From Petunia secreta (taxonomy: Eukaryota; Streptophyta; Magnoliopsida; Solanales; Solanaceae): a stretch of DNA of 64,000 nt. The position numbers were made by a program, and so were the translations under genes. Under the pieces are notes generated by a model. It did not search any database, was not told where the DNA came from, and worked only from the letters and a program-made list of their open reading frames with translations. Of this stretch, positions 11,101 through 24,720 are shown piece after piece. The DNA is taken from NCBI GenBank assembly GCA_029990175.1, contig JARKIP010000526.1, positions 15,001 through 79,000 of the forward strand, read 5' to 3'. Within the stretch, counting starts at the first letter, position 1, and each line of letters begins with the position of its first letter.

Positions 11101-14100
11101 TATAAAAAGGGATAGTTTACACTTTATATAGCGAACATATAAAAAAGAGGTAGGCGTTGTAAAGAAAAATGGGCTAGTACTCAGTTTTTTGAAAAATCTT
11201 GTATTTCGTGCATTCTAAAGGTGCGGACTGTTCAAAAAATGAAAATTCAAAATTTTGTCAAAAAATGCTATAAAAAGGGATAGTTTGCACTTTCTATAGC
11301 GAACATATAAAAAAGAGGTAGGCGTTGTAAAGAAAAATTGGCTAGTACTCAGTATTTTGAAAAATCTGTTATTTCGTACATTCTGAAGGTGCGGACTGTT
11401 CAAAAAATGAAAATTCAAAATTTTGTCAAGAATGATATAAAAAGGGATAGTTTGCACTTTTTATAGCGAACATATAAAAAAGAGGTAGGCGTTGTAAAGA
11501 AAAATGGGCTAGTACTCAGTTTTTTGAAAAATCTGGTATTTCGTGCTTTCTGAAGGTGCGGACTGTTCAAAAAATGAAAATTCAAAATTTTGTCAAGAAA
11601 TGCTATAAAAAGGGATAGTTTGCACTTTCTATAGCGAACATATAAAAAAGAGGCAGGCGTTGTAAAGAAAAATGGGCTAGTACTCAATTTTTTGAAAAAT
11701 GTGGTATTTCGTGCTTTCTGAAAGGGCGGACTGTTCAAAAAATGAAAATTCAAAATTTTGTCAAGAAATGCTATAAAAAGGGATAGTTTGCACTTTTTAT
11801 AGCGAACATATAAAAAAGAGGTAGGCGTTGTAAAGAAAAATGGGCTAGTACTCAGTTTTTTGAAAAATCTGGTATTTCGTGCTTTCTGAAGGTGCGGACT
11901 GTTCAAAAAATGAAAATTCAAAATTTTGTCAAGAAATGCTATAAAAAGGGATAGTTTGCACTTTCTATAGCGAACATATAAAAAAGAGGCAGGCGTTGTA
12001 AAGAAAAATGGGCTAGTACTCAATTTTTTGAAAAATGTGGTATTTCGTGCTTTCTGAAAGGGCGGACTGTTCAAAAAATGAAAATTCAAAATTTTGTCAA
12101 GAAATGCTATAAAAAGGGATAGTTTGCACTTTATATAGAGAACATATAAAAAAGAGGTAGGCGTTGTAAAGAAAAATGGACTAGTACTCAGTTTTTTGAA
12201 AAATCTGGTATTTCGTTCTTTCCGAAGAGGCGGACTGTTCAGAAAATGAAAATTCAAAATTTTGTCAAGAAATGCTATAAAAAGGGATAGTTTGCACTGT
12301 ATATAGCGAACATATAAAAAAGAGGCAGGCGTTGTAAAGGAAAATGGGCTAGTACTCAGTTTTTTGAAAAATCTGGTATTTCGTGCTTTCTGAAGGTGCG
12401 GACTGTTCAAAAAATTAAAATTCAAAATTTTGTCAAGAAATGCTATAAAAAGGGATAGTTTGCACTTTCTATGGCGAACATATAAAAAAGAGGCAGGCGT
12501 TGTAAAGAAAAATGGGCTAGTACTCAGTTTTCTGAAAAATCTGGTATTTCGTGCTTTCTGAAGGTGCGGACTGTTCAGAAAATGAAAATTCAAAATTTTG
12601 TCAAGAAATGCTATAAAAAGGGATAGTTTGCACTTTATATAGCGAACATATAAAAAAGAGGTAGGCGTTGTAAAGAAAAATGGGCTAGTACTCAGTTTTT
12701 TGAAAAATCTGGTATTTCGTGCTTTCCGAAGGGGCGGACTGTTCAAAAAATGAAAATTCAAAATTTTGTCAAGAAATGCTATAAAAAGGGATAGTTTGCA
12801 CTTTATATAGCGAACATATAAAAAAGAGGCAGGCGTTGTAAAGAAAAATGGACTAGTACTCAGTTTTTTGAAAAATCTGGTATTTCGTGCTTTCTGAAGG
12901 TGCGGACTGTTCAAAAAATGAAAATTCAAAATTTTGTCAAGAAATGCTATAAAAAGGGATATTTTGCACTTTCTATAGCGAACATATAAAAAAGAGGCAG
13001 GCGTTGTAAAGAAATATGGGCGAGTACTCAGTTTTTTGAAAAATCTGGTATTTCGTTCTTTCTGAAAGGGCGGACTGTTCAAAAAATGAAAATTCAAAAT
13101 TTTGTCAAGAAATGCTATAAAAAGGGATAGTTTGCACTTTATATAGCGAACATATAAAAAAGAGTTAGGCGTTGTAAAGAAAAATGGGCTAGTACTCAGT
13201 TTTTTAAAAAATCTGGTATTTCGTTCTTTCTGAAAGGGCGGACTGTTCAAAAAATGAAAATTCAAAATTTTGTCAAGAAATGATATAAAAAGGGATAGTT
13301 TGCACTTTATATAGCGAACATATAAAAAAGAGTTAGGCGTTGTAAAGAAAAATGGGCTAGTACTCAGTTTTTTAAAAAATCTGGTATTTCGTTCTTTCTG
13401 AAAGGGCGGACTGTTCAAAAAATGAAAATTCAAAATTTTGTCAAGAAATGCTATAAAAAGGGATATTTTGCACTTTCTATAGCGAACATATAAAAAAGAG
13501 GCAGGCGTTGTAAAGAAAAATGGGCTAGTACTCAGTATTTTGAAAAATCTGGTATTTCGTTCTTTCTGAAAGGGCGGACTGTTCAAAAAATGAAAATTCA
13601 AAATTTTGTCAAGAAATGCTATAAAAAGGGATAGTTTGCACTTTATATAGCGAACATATAAAAAAGAGGCAGGCGTTGTAAAGAAAAATGGACTAGTACT
13701 CAGTTTTTTGAAAAATCTGGTATTTCGTGCTTTCTGAAGGTGCGGACTTTTCAGAAAATGAAAATTCAAAATTTTGTCAAGAAATGATATAAAAAGGGAT
13801 AGTTTGCACTTTATATAGCGAACATATAAAAAAGAGTTAGGCGTTGTAAAGAAAAATGGGCTAGTACTCAGTTTTTTAAAAAATCTGGTATTTCGTGCTT
13901 TCTGAAGGTGCGGACTGTTCAAAAAATGAAAATTCAAAATTTTGTCAAGAAATGCTATAAAAAGGGATAGTTTGCACTTTCTATAGCGAACATATAAAAA
14001 AGAGGTAGGCGTTGTAAAGAAAAATGGGCTAGTACTCAGTTTTTTGAAAAATCTGGTATTTCGTGCTTTCTGAAAGGGCGGACTGTTCAAAAAATGAAAA

Positions 14101-14423
14101 TTCAAAATTTTGTCAAGAAATGCTATAAAAAGGGATAGTTTGCACTTTATATAGCGAACATATAAAAAAGAGATAGGCGTTGTAAAGAAAAATGGACTAG
14201 TACTCAGTTTTTTGAAAAATCTGGTATTTCGTGCTTTCTGAAGGTGCGGACTGTTCAGAAAATGAAAATTCAAAATTTTGTCAAGAAATGCTATAAAAAG
14301 GGATAGTTTGCACTGTATATAGCGAACATATAAAAAAGAGGCAGGCGTTGTAAAGAAAAATGGGCTAGTACTCAGTTTTTTGAAAAATCTGGTATTTCGT
14401 GCTTTCTGAAGGTGCGGACTGTT

Positions 14424-15600
14424 CAAAAAATGAAAATTCAAAATTTTGTCAAGAAATGCTATAAAAAGGGATAGTTTGCACTGTATATAGCGAACATATA
14501 AAAAAGAGGCAGGCGTTGTAAAGAAAAATGGGCTAGTACTCAGTTTTTTGAAAAATCTGGTATTTCGTGCTTTCTGAAGGTGCGGACTGTTCAAAAAATG
14601 AAAATTCAAAATTTTGTCAAGAAATGCTATAAAAAGGGATAGTTTGCACTTTCTATAGCGAACATATAAAAAAGAGGCAGGCGTTGTAAAGAAAAATGGG
14701 CTAGTACTCAGTTTTTTGAAAAATCTGGTATTTCGTGCTTTCTGAAAGGGCGGACTGTTCAAAAAATGAAAATTCAAAATTTTGTCAAGAAATGCTATAA
14801 AAAGGGATAGTTTGCACTTTATATAGCGAACATATAAAAAAGAGGCAGGCGTTGTAAAGAAAAATGGACTAGTACTCAGTTTTTTGAAAAATCTGGTATT
14901 TCGTGCTTTCTGAAGGTGCGGACTGTTCAGAAAATGAAAATTCAAAATTTTGTCAAGAAATGATATAAAAAGGGATAGTTTGCACTTTATATAGCGAACA
15001 TATAAAAAAGAGTTAGGCGTTGTAAAGAAAAATGGGCTAGTACTCAGTTTTTTAAAAAATCTGGTATTTCGTGCTTTCTGAAGGTGCGGACTGTTCAAAA
15101 AATGAAAATTCAAAATTTTGTCAAGAAATGCTATAAAAAGGGATAGTTTGCACTTTCTATAGCGAACATATAAAAAAGAGGTAGGCGTTGTAAAGAAAAA
15201 TGGGCTAGTACTCAGTTTTTTGAAAAATCTGGTATTTCGTGCTTTCTGAAGGTGCGGACTGTTCAGAAAATGAAAATTCAAAATTTTGTCAAGAAATGCT
15301 ATAAAAAGGGATAGTTTGCACTTTATATAGCGAACATATAAAAAAGAGGTAGGCGTTGTAAAGAAAAATGGGCTAGTACTCAGTTTTTTGAAAAATCTGG
15401 TATTTCGTACATTCTGAAGGTGCGGACTTTTCAAAAAATGAAAATTCAAAATTTTGTCAAGAAATGCTATAAAAAGGGATAGTTTGCATTTTCTATAGCG
15501 AACATATAAAAAAGAGGTAGGCGTTGTAAAGAAAAATTGGCTAGTACTCAGTATTTTGAAAAATCTGGTATTTCGTACATTCTGAAGGTGCGGACTGTTC
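14424..15600. repeat. 9-monomer HOR copy, last seven monomers (m3-m9)
   Basis: The order is m3 (TGTATAT/GGCAGG), m4 (GAAAGGGCGG), m5 (GGACTAG/CAGAAAATG), m6 (GATATA/GTTAGG), m7, m8 (TACATTC/GACTTTTC) and m9 (GCATTTTC/ATTGGC, ending in AATAAAAATTC). It directly precedes the copy starting at 15601. The two monomers before it (14088-14423) are a GAGATAGG type and a second TGTATAT type in place of m1 and m2, a variant start shared with 20136-20471. Confidence 0.75.
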
Positions 15601-16944
15601 AAAAAATAAAAATTCAAAATTTTGTCAAGAAATGATATAAAAAGAGATAGTTTGCACTTTTTATAGCGAACATATAAAAAAGAGGTAGGCGTTGTAAATA
15701 AAAATGGGCTATTACTCAGTTTTTTGAAAAATCTGGTATTTCGTGCTTTCTGAAGATGCGGACTTTTCAAAAAATGAAAATTCAAAATTTTGTCAAGAAA
15801 TGCTATAAAAAGGGATAGTTTGCACTGTATATAGCGAACATATAAAAAAGAGGCAGGCGTTGTAAAGGAAAATGGGCTAGTACTCAGTTTTTTGAAAAAT
15901 CTGGTATTTCGTGCTTTCTGAAGGTGCGGACTGTTCAAAAAATTAAAATTCAAAATTTTGTCAAGAAATGCTATAAAAAGGGATAGTTTGCACTGTATAT
16001 AGCGAACATATAAAAAAGAGGCAGGCGTTGTAAAGAAAAATGGGCTAGTACTCAGTTTTTTGAAAAATCTGGTATTTCGTGCTTTCTGAAGGTGCGGACT
16101 GTTCAAAAAATGAAAATTCAAAATTTTGTCAAGAAATGCTATAAAAAGGGATAGTTTGCACTTTCTATAGCGAACATATAAAAAAGAGGCAGGCGTTGTA
16201 AAGAAAAATGGGCTAGTACTCAGTTTTTTGAAAAATCTGGTATTTCGTGCTTTCTGAAAGGGCGGACTGTTCAAAAAATGAAAATTCAAAATTTTGTCAA
16301 GAAATGCTATAAAAAGGGATAGTTTGCACTTTATATAGCGAACATATAAAAAAGAGGCAGGCGTTGTAAAGAAAAATGGACTAGTACTCAGTTTTTTGAA
16401 AAATCTGGTATTTCGTGCTTTCTGAAGGTGCGGACTGTTCAGAAAATGAAAATTCAAAATTTTGTCAAGAAATGATATAAAAAGGGATAGTTTGCACTTT
16501 ATATAGCGAACATATAAAAAAGAGTTAGGCGTTGTAAAGAAAAATGGGCTAGTACTCAGTTTTTTAAAAAATCTGGTATTTCGTGCTTTCTGAAGGTGCG
16601 GACTGTTCAAAAAATGAAAATTCAAAATTTTGTCAAGAAATGCTATAAAAAGGGATAGTTTGCACTTTCTATAGCGAACATATAAAAAAGAGGTAGGCGT
16701 TGTAAAGAAAAATGGGCTAGTACTCAGTTTTTTGAAAAATCTGGTATTTCGTGCTTTCTGAAGGTGCGGACTGTTCAGAAAATGAAAATTCAAAATTTTG
16801 TCAAGAAATGCTATAAAAAGGGATAGTTTGCACTTTATATAGCGAACATATAAAAAAGAGGTAGGCGTTGTAAAGAAAAATGGGCTAGTACTCAGTTTTT
16901 TGAAAAATCTGGTATTTCGTACATTCTGAAGGTGCGGACTGTTC
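15601..16944. repeat. 9-monomer HOR copy, first eight monomers (m1-m8)
   Basis: This stretch carries m1 to m8 of the HOR seen at 22992-24503 in the same order, including the private marks AAAAGAGATAG, ATTACTC, GAAGATGCGG, TAAAGGAAAA and AATTAAAA. Its m8 has GACTGTTC instead of GACTTTTC, and the ninth position is a different monomer (TGTATAT with GAAAGGGCGG). The offset from the complete copy is 7,391 bp, which is 44 monomers minus the single base missing near 17212. Confidence 0.8.
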
Positions 16945-18000
16945 AAAAAATGAAAATTCAAAATTTTGTCAAGAAATGCTATAAAAAGGGATAGTTTGCA
17001 CTGTATATAGCGAACATATAAAAAAGAGGTAGGCGTTGTAAAGAAAAATGGGCTAGTACTCAGTTTTTTGAAAAATCTGGTATTTCGTGCTTTCTGAAAG
17101 GGCGGACTGTTCAAAAAATTAAAATTCAAAATTTTGTCAAGAAATGCTATAAAAAGGGATAGTTTGCACTGTATATAGCGAACATATAAAAAAGAGGCAG
17201 GCGTTGTAAAGAAAATGGGCTAGTACTCAGTTTTTTGAAAAATCTGGTATTTCGTGCTTTCTGAAGGTGCGGACTGTTCAAAAAATGAAAATTCAAAATT
17301 TTGTCAAGAAATGCTATAAAAAGGGATAGTTTGCACTTTCTATAGCGAACATATAAAAAAGAGGCAGGCGTTGTAAAGAAAAATGGGCTAGTACTCAGTT
17401 TTTTGAAAAATCTGGTATTTCGTGCTTTCTGAAAGGGCGGACTGTTCAAAAAATGAAAATTCAAAATTTTGTCAAGAAATGCTATAAAAAGGGATAGTTT
17501 GCACTTTATATAGCGAACATATAAAAAAGAGGCAGGCGTTGTAAAGAAAAATGGACTAGTACTCAGTTTTTTGAAAAATCTGGTATTTCGTGCTTTCTGA
17601 AGGTGCGGACTGTTCAGAAAATGAAAATTCAAAATTTTGTCAAGAAATGATATAAAAAGGGATAGTTTGCACTTTATATAGCGAACATATAAAAAAGAGT
17701 TAGGCGTTGTAAAGAAAAATGGGCTAGTACTCAGTTTTTTAAAAAATCTGGTATTTCGTGCTTTCTGAAGGTGCGGACTGTTCAAAAAATGAAAATTCAA
17801 AATTTTGTCAAGAAATGCTATAAAAAGGGATAGTTTGCACTTTATATAGCGAACATATAAAAAAGAGGTAGGCGTTGTAAAGAAAAATGGGCTAGTACTC
17901 AGTTTTTTGAAAAATCTGGTATTTCGTACATTCTGAAGGTGCGGACTGTTCAAAAAATGAAAATTCAAAATTTTGTCAAGAAATGCTATAAAAAGGGATA

Positions 18001-19490
18001 GTTTGCACTGTATATAGCGAACATATAAAAAAGAGGCAGGCGTTGTAAAGGAAAATGGGCTAGTACTCAGTTTTTTGAAAAATCTGGTATTTCGTGCTTT
18101 CTGAAGGTGCGGACTGTTCAATAAATTAAAATTCAAAATTTTGTCAAGAAATGCTATAAAAAGGGATAGTTTGCACTTTCTATAGCGAACATATAAAAAA
18201 GAGGCAGGCGTTGTAAAGAAAAATGGGCTAGTACTCAGTTTTTTGAAAAATCTGGTATTTCGTGCTTTCTGAAGCTGCGGACTGTTCAGAAAATGAAAAT
18301 TCAAAATTTTGTCAAGAAATGCTATAAAAAGGGATAGTTTGCACTTTATATAGCGAACATATAAAAAAGAGGTAGGCGTTGTAAAGAAAAATGGGCTAGT
18401 ACTCAGTTTTTTGAAAAATCTGGTATTTCGTGCTTTCCGAAAGGGCGGACTGTTCAAAAAATAAAAATTCAAAATTTTGTCAAGAAATGCTATATAAAGG
18501 GATAGTTTGCACTTTCTATAGCGAACATATAAAAAAGAGGTAGGCGTTGTAAAGAAAAATGGGCTAGTACTCAGTTTTTTGAAAAATCTGGTATTTCGTG
18601 CTTTTCGAAAGGGCGGACTGTTCAAAAAATAAAAATTCAAAATTTTGTCAAGAAATGCTATATAAAGGGATAGTTTGCACTTTCTATAGCGAACATATAA
18701 AAAAGAGGTAGGCGTTGTAAAGAAAAATGGGCTAGTACTCAGTTTTTTGAAAAATCTGGTATTTCGTTCTTTCCGAAGAGGCGGACTGTTCAAAAAATGA
18801 AAATTCAAAATTTTGTCAAGAAATACTATAAAAAAGGATAGTTTGCACTTTATATAGCGAACATATAAAAAAGAGGTAGGCGTTGTAAAGAAAAATGGGC
18901 TAGTACTCAGTATTTTGAAAAATCTGGTATTTCGTACATTCTGAAGGTGCGGACTGTTAAAAAAATGAAAATTCAAAATTTTGTCAAGAAATGCTATAAA
19001 AAGGGATATTTTGCACTTTCTATAGCGAACATATAAAAAAGAGGCAGGCGTTGTAAAGAAATATGGGCGAGTATTCAGTTTTTTGAAAAATCTGGTATTT
19101 CGTTCTTTCTGAAAGGGCGGACTGTTCAAAAAATGAAAATTCAAAATTTTGTCAAGAAATGCTATAAAAAGGGATAGTTTGCACTTTCTATAGCGAACAT
19201 ATAAAAAAGAGGCAGGCGTTGTAAAGAAAAATGGACTAGTACTCAGTTTTTTGAAAAATCTGGTATTTCGTGCTTTCTGAAAGGGCGGACTGTTCAAAAA
19301 ATGAAAATTCAAAATTTTGTCAAGAAATGCTATAAAAAGGGATAGTTTGCACTTTATATAGCGAACATATAAAAAAGAGGCAGGCGTTGTAAAGAAAAAT
19401 GGACTAGTACTCAGTTTTTTGAAAAATCTGGTATTTCGTGCTTTCTGAAGGTGCGGACTGTTCAGAAAATGAAAATTCAAAATTTTGTCA
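18001..19490. repeat. 1.5 kb multi-monomer block, copy 1 of a 40-monomer-displaced duplication
   Basis: This block matches 24721-26210 line for line at an offset of 6,720 bp, exactly 40 monomers. By eye I found three differences: 18122 T versus A, 19213 C versus T and 19235 A versus G. It includes rare variants shared only by the two copies or nearly so: GAAGCTGCGG, CTATATAAAGG twice, TTCCGAAGAGG, AAATACTATA, GGACTGTTAA and ATATGGGCGAGTATTC. The copies diverge upstream (near 17950) and downstream (near 19490). Confidence 0.85.
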
Positions 19491-22400
19491 AGAAATGCTA
19501 TAAAAAGGGATAGTTTGCACTTTATATAGCGAACATATAAAAAAGAGGTAGGCGTTGTAAAGAAAAATGGGCTAGTACTCAGTTTTTTGAAAAATCTGGT
19601 ATTTCGTGCTTTCTGAAGGTGCGGACTGTTCAGAAAATGAAAATTCAAAATTTTGTCAAGAAATGCTATAAAAAGGGATAGTTTGCACTTTATATAGCGA
19701 ACATATAAAAAAGAGGTAGGCGTTGTAAAGAAAAATGGGCTAGTACTCAGTTTTTTGAAAAATCTGGTATTTCGTACATTCTGAAGGTGCGGACTTTTCA
19801 AAAAATGAAAATTCAAAATTTTGTCAAGAAATGCTATAAAAAGGGATAGTTTGCATTTTCTATAGCGAACATATAAAAAAGAGGTAGGCGTTGTAAAGAA
19901 AAATTGGCTAGTACTCAGTATTTTGAAAAATCTGGTATTTCGTACATTCTGAAGGTGCGGACTGTTCAAAAAATAAAAATTCAAAATTTTGTCAAGAAAT
20001 GCTATAAAAAGGGATATTTTGCACTTTCTATAGCGAACATATAAAAAAGAGGCAGGCGTTGTAAAGAAATATGGGCGAGTATTCAGTTTTTTGAAAAATC
20101 TGGTATTTCGTGCTTTCTGAAAGGGCGGACTGTTCAAAAAATGAAAATTCAAAATTTTGTCAAGAAATGCTATAAAAAGGGATAGTTTGCACTTTATATA
20201 GCGAACATATAAAAAAGAGATAGGCGTTGTAAAGAAAAATGGACTAGTACTCAGTTTTTTGAAAAATCTGGTATTTCGTGCTTTCTGAAGGTGCGGACTG
20301 TTCAGAAAATGAAAATTCAAAATTTTGTCAAGAAATGCTATAAAAAGGGATAGTTTGCACTGTATATAGCGAACATATAAAAAAGAGGCAGGCGTTGTAA
20401 AGAAAAATGGGCTAGTACTCAGTTTTTTGAAAAATCTGGTATTTCGTGCTTTCTGAAGGTGCGGACTGTTCAAAAAATGAAAATTCAAAATTTTGTCAAG
20501 AAATGCTATAAAAAGGGATAGTTTGCACTGTATATAGCGAACATATAAAAAAGAGGCAGGCGTTGTAAAGAAAAATGGGCTAGTACTCAGTTTTTTGAAA
20601 AATCTGGTATTTCGTGCTTTCTGAAGGTGCGGACTGTTCAAAAAATGAAAATTCAAAATTTTGTCAAGAAATGCTATAAAAAGGGATAGTTTGCACTTTC
20701 TATAGCGAACATATAAAAAAGAGGCAGACGTTGTAAAGAAAAATGGGCTAGTACTCAGTTTTTTGAAAAATCTGGTATTTCGTGCTTTCTGAAAGGGCGG
20801 ACTGTTCAAAAAATGAAAATTCAAAATTTTGTCAAGAAATGCTATAAAAAGGGATAGTTTGCACTTTATATAGCGAACATATAAAAAAGAGGCAGGCGTT
20901 GTAAAGAAAAATGGACTAGTACTCAGTTTTTTGAAAAATCTGGTATTTCGTGCTTTCTGAAGGTGCGGACTGTTCAGAAAATGAAAATTCAAAATTTTGT
21001 CAAGAAATGATATAAAAAGGGATAGTTTGCACTTTATATAGCGAACATATAAAAAAGAGTTAGGCGTTGTAAAGAAAAATGGGCTAGTACTCAGTTTTTT
21101 AAAAAATCTGGTATTTCGTGCTTTCTGAAGGTGCGGACTGTTCAAAAAATGAAAATTCAAAATTTTGTCAAGAAATGCTATAAAAAGGGATAGTTTGCAC
21201 TTTCTATAGCGAACATATAAAAAAGAGGTAGGCGTTGTAAAGAAAAATGGGCTAGTACTCAGTTTTTTGAAAAATCTGGTATTTCGTACATTCTGAAGGT
21301 GCGGACTTTTCAAAAAATGAAAATTCAAAATTTTGTCAAGAAATGCTATAAAAAGGGATAGTTTGCATTTTCTATAGCGAACATATAAAAAAGAGGTAGG
21401 CGTTGTAAAGAAAAATTGGCTAGTACTCAGTATTTTGAAAAATCTGGTATTTCGTACATTCTGAAGGTGCGGACTGTTCAAAAAATAAAAATTCAAAATT
21501 TTGTCAAGAAATGATATAAAAAGAGATAGTTTGCACTTTTTATAGCGAACATATAAAAAAGAGGTAGGCGTTGTAAATAAAAATGGGCTATTACTCAGTT
21601 TTTTGAAAAATCTGGTATTTCGTGCTTTCTGAAGATGCGGACTTTTCAAAAAATGAAAATTCAAAATTTTGTCAAGAAATGCTATAAAAAGGGATAGTTT
21701 GCACTGTATATAGCGAACATATAAAAAAGAGGCAGGCGTTGTAAAGGAAAATGGGCTAGTACTCAGTTTTTTGAAAAATCTGGTATTTCGTGCTTTCTGA
21801 AGGTGCGGACTGTTCAAAAAATTAAAATTCAAAATTTTGTCAAGAAATGCTATAAAAAGGGATAGTTTGCACTGTATATAGCGAACATATAAAAAAGAGG
21901 CAGGCGTTGTAAAGAAAAATGGGCTAGTACTCAGTTTTTTGAAAAATCTGGTATTTCGTGCTTTCTGAAGGTGCGGACTGTTCAAAAAATGAAAATTCAA
22001 AATTTTGTCAAGAAATGCTATAAAAAGGGATAGTTTGCACTTTATATAGCGAACATATAAAAAAGAGGTAGGCGTTGTAAAGAAAAATGGGCTAGTACTC
22101 AGTTTTTTGAAAAATCTGGTATTTCGTGCTTTCCGAAAGGGCGGACTGTTCAAAAAATAAAAATTCAAAATTTTGTCAAGAAATGCTATATAAAGGGATA
22201 GTTTGCACTTTCTATAGCGAACATATAAAAAAGAGGTAGGCGTTGTAAAGAAAAATGGGCTAGTACTCAGTTTTTTGAAAAATCTGGTATTTCGTGCTTT
22301 CTGAAGCTGCGGACTGTTCAGAAAATGAAAATTCAAAATTTTGTCAAGAAATGCTATAAAAAGGGATAGTTTGCACTTTATATAGCGAACATATAAAAAA

Positions 22401-22991
22401 GAGGTAGGCGTTGTAAAGAAAAATGGGCTAGTACTCAGTTTTTTGAAAAATCTGGTATTTCGTGCTTTCCGAAAGGGCGGACTGTTCAAAAAATAAAAAT
22501 TCAAAATTTTGTCAAGAAATGCTATAAAAAGGGATAGTTTGCACTTTCTATAGCGAACATATAAAAAAGAGGTAGGCGTTGTAAAGAAAAATGGGCTAGT
22601 ACTCAGTTTTTTGAAAAATCTGGTATTTCGTGCTTTCTGAAGGTGCGGACTGTTCAGAAAATGAAAATTCAAAATTTTGTCAAGAAATGCTATAAAAAGG
22701 GATAGTTTGCACTTTATATAGCGAACATATAAAAAAGAGGTAGGCGTTGTAAAGAAAAATGGGCTAGTACTCAGTTTTTTGAAAAATCTGGTATTTCGTA
22801 CATTCTGAAGGTGCGGACTTTTCAAAAAATGAAAATTCAAAATTTTGTCAAGAAATGCTATAAAAAGGGATAGTTTGCATTTTCTATAGCGAACATATAA
22901 AAAAGAGGTAGGCGTTGTAAAGAAAAATTGGCTAGTACTCAGTATTTTGAAAAATCTGGTATTTCGTACATTCTGAAGGTGCGGACTGTTC

Positions 22992-24503
22992 AAAAAATAA
23001 AAATTCAAAATTTTGTCAAGAAATGATATAAAAAGAGATAGTTTGCACTTTTTATAGCGAACATATAAAAAAGAGGTAGGCGTTGTAAATAAAAATGGGC
23101 TATTACTCAGTTTTTTGAAAAATCTGGTATTTCGTGCTTTCTGAAGATGCGGACTTTTCAAAAAATGAAAATTCAAAATTTTGTCAAGAAATGCTATAAA
23201 AAGGGATAGTTTGCACTGTATATAGCGAACATATAAAAAAGAGGCAGGCGTTGTAAAGGAAAATGGGCTAGTACTCAGTTTTTTGAAAAATCTGGTATTT
23301 CGTGCTTTCTGAAGGTGCGGACTGTTCAAAAAATTAAAATTCAAAATTTTGTCAAGAAATGCTATAAAAAGGGATAGTTTGCACTGTATATAGCGAACAT
23401 ATAAAAAAGAGGCAGGCGTTGTAAAGAAAAATGGGCTAGTACTCAGTTTTTTGAAAAATCTGGTATTTCGTGCTTTCTGAAGGTGCGGACTGTTCAAAAA
23501 ATGAAAATTCAAAATTTTGTCAAGAAATGCTATAAAAAGGGATAGTTTGCACTTTCTATAGCGAACATATAAAAAAGAGGCAGGCGTTGTAAAGAAAAAT
23601 GGGCTAGTACTCAGTTTTTTGAAAAATCTGGTATTTCGTGCTTTTTGAAAGGGCGGACTGTTCAAAAAATGAAAATTCAAAATTTTGTCAAGAAATGCTA
23701 TAAAAAGGGATAGTTTGCACTTTATATAGCGAACATATAAAAAAGAGGCAGGCGTTGTAAAGAAAAATGGACTAGTACTCAGTTTTTTGAAAAATCTGGT
23801 ATTTCGTGCTTTCTGAAGGTGCGGACTGTTCAGAAAATGAAAATTCAAAATTTTGTCAAGAAATGATATAAAAAGGGATAGTTTGCACTTTATATAGCGA
23901 ACATATAAAAAAGAGTTAGGCGTTGTAAAGAAAAATGGGCTAGTACTCAGTTTTTTAAAAAATCTGGTATTTCGTGCTTTCTGAAGGTGCGGACTGTTCA
24001 AAAAATGAAAATTCAAAATTTTGTCAAGAAATGCTATAAAAAGGGATAGTTTGCACTTTCTATAGCGAACATATAAAAAAGAGGTAGGCGTTGTAAAGAA
24101 AAATGGGCTAGTACTCAGTTTTTTGAAAAATCTGGTATTTCGTGCTTTCTGAAGGTGCGGACTGTTCAGAAAATGAAAATTCAAAATTTTGTCAAGAAAT
24201 GCTATAAAAAGGGATAGTTTGCACTTTATATAGCGAACATATAAAAAAGAGGTAGGCGTTGTAAAGAAAAATGGGCTAGTACTCAGTTTTTTGAAAAATC
24301 TGGTATTTCGTACATTCTGAAGGTGCGGACTTTTCAAAAAATGAAAATTCAAAATTTTGTCAAGAAATGCTATAAAAAGGGATAGTTTGCATTTTCTATA
24401 GCGAACATATAAAAAAGAGGTAGGCGTTGTAAAGAAAAATTGGCTAGTACTCAGTATTTTGAAAAATCTGGTATTTCGTACATTCTGAAGGTGCGGACTG
24501 TTC
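22992..24503. repeat. 9-monomer HOR, 1,512 bp (best complete copy)
   Basis: A marker in which GTTCAAAAAATG becomes GTTCAAAAAATAA ends at GTTC 19967, 21479, 22991 and 24503, exactly 1,512 bp (9 x 168) apart. This copy runs in order: m1 GATATA with AAAAGAGATAG, TTTTAT, ATTACTC and GAAGATGCGG; m2 TGTATAT with TAAAGGAAAA and AATTAAAA; m3 TGTATAT/GGCAGG; m4 TTCTAT/GGCAGG with GAAAGGGCGG; m5 GGACTAG with CAGAAAATG; m6 GATATA/GTTAGG; m7 TTCTAT/GGTAGG with CAGAAAATG; m8 TACATTC with GACTTTTC; m9 GCATTTTC with ATTGGC and TACATTC. The flanking 1,512-bp intervals hold related but rearranged series. Confidence 0.85.
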
Positions 24504-24720
24504 AAAAAATAAAAATTCAAAATTTTGTCAAGAAATGATATAAAAAGAGATAGTTTGCACTTTTTATAGCGAACATATAAAAAAGAGGTAGGCGTTGTAA
24601 ATAAAAATGGGCTATTACTCAGTTTTTTGAAAAATCTGGTATTTCGTGCTTTCTGAAGATGCGGACTTTTCAAAAAATGAAAATTCAAAATTTTGTCAAG
24701 AAATGCTATAAAAAGGGATA

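Larger units (their letters stand above)
1..11430. repeat. Left array domain, indel-rich, mixed monomer subtypes
   Basis: This stretch contains only satellite. Monomers mix several subtypes at m41-m45 (TTCTAT, TTATAT, TGTATAT, TTTTAT) and at m66-m69 (GGCAGG, GGTAGG, GTTAGG, GGAAGG). Between about 1.9 and 9.4 kb there are many small length changes, mostly one base lost from the A/T runs at m102-m113 or m151-m162. Larger changes include loss of six bases (TAGTAC) near 1941 and a 16-bp tandem duplication near 2933. Changes become rarer after about 9.4 kb; the last obvious one is a lost A near 11431. The boundary with the core is a judgement based on indel density. Confidence 0.7.
11415..17129 (-). 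other. 1,904-codon open frame, same origin as its neighbour (probably not a gene)
   Basis: Thirty-four monomers are read in the same phase as the 17147-28048 frame. The two are separated only by the single missing A near 17212 and would be continuous without it. The 56-residue unit and its variants are the same. This frame stops near the lost A at 11431. Shorter frames of the same kind occur across the flanks wherever a few monomers in a row lack indels. They are not listed one by one because they describe the spacing of indels rather than genes. Confidence 0.9.
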
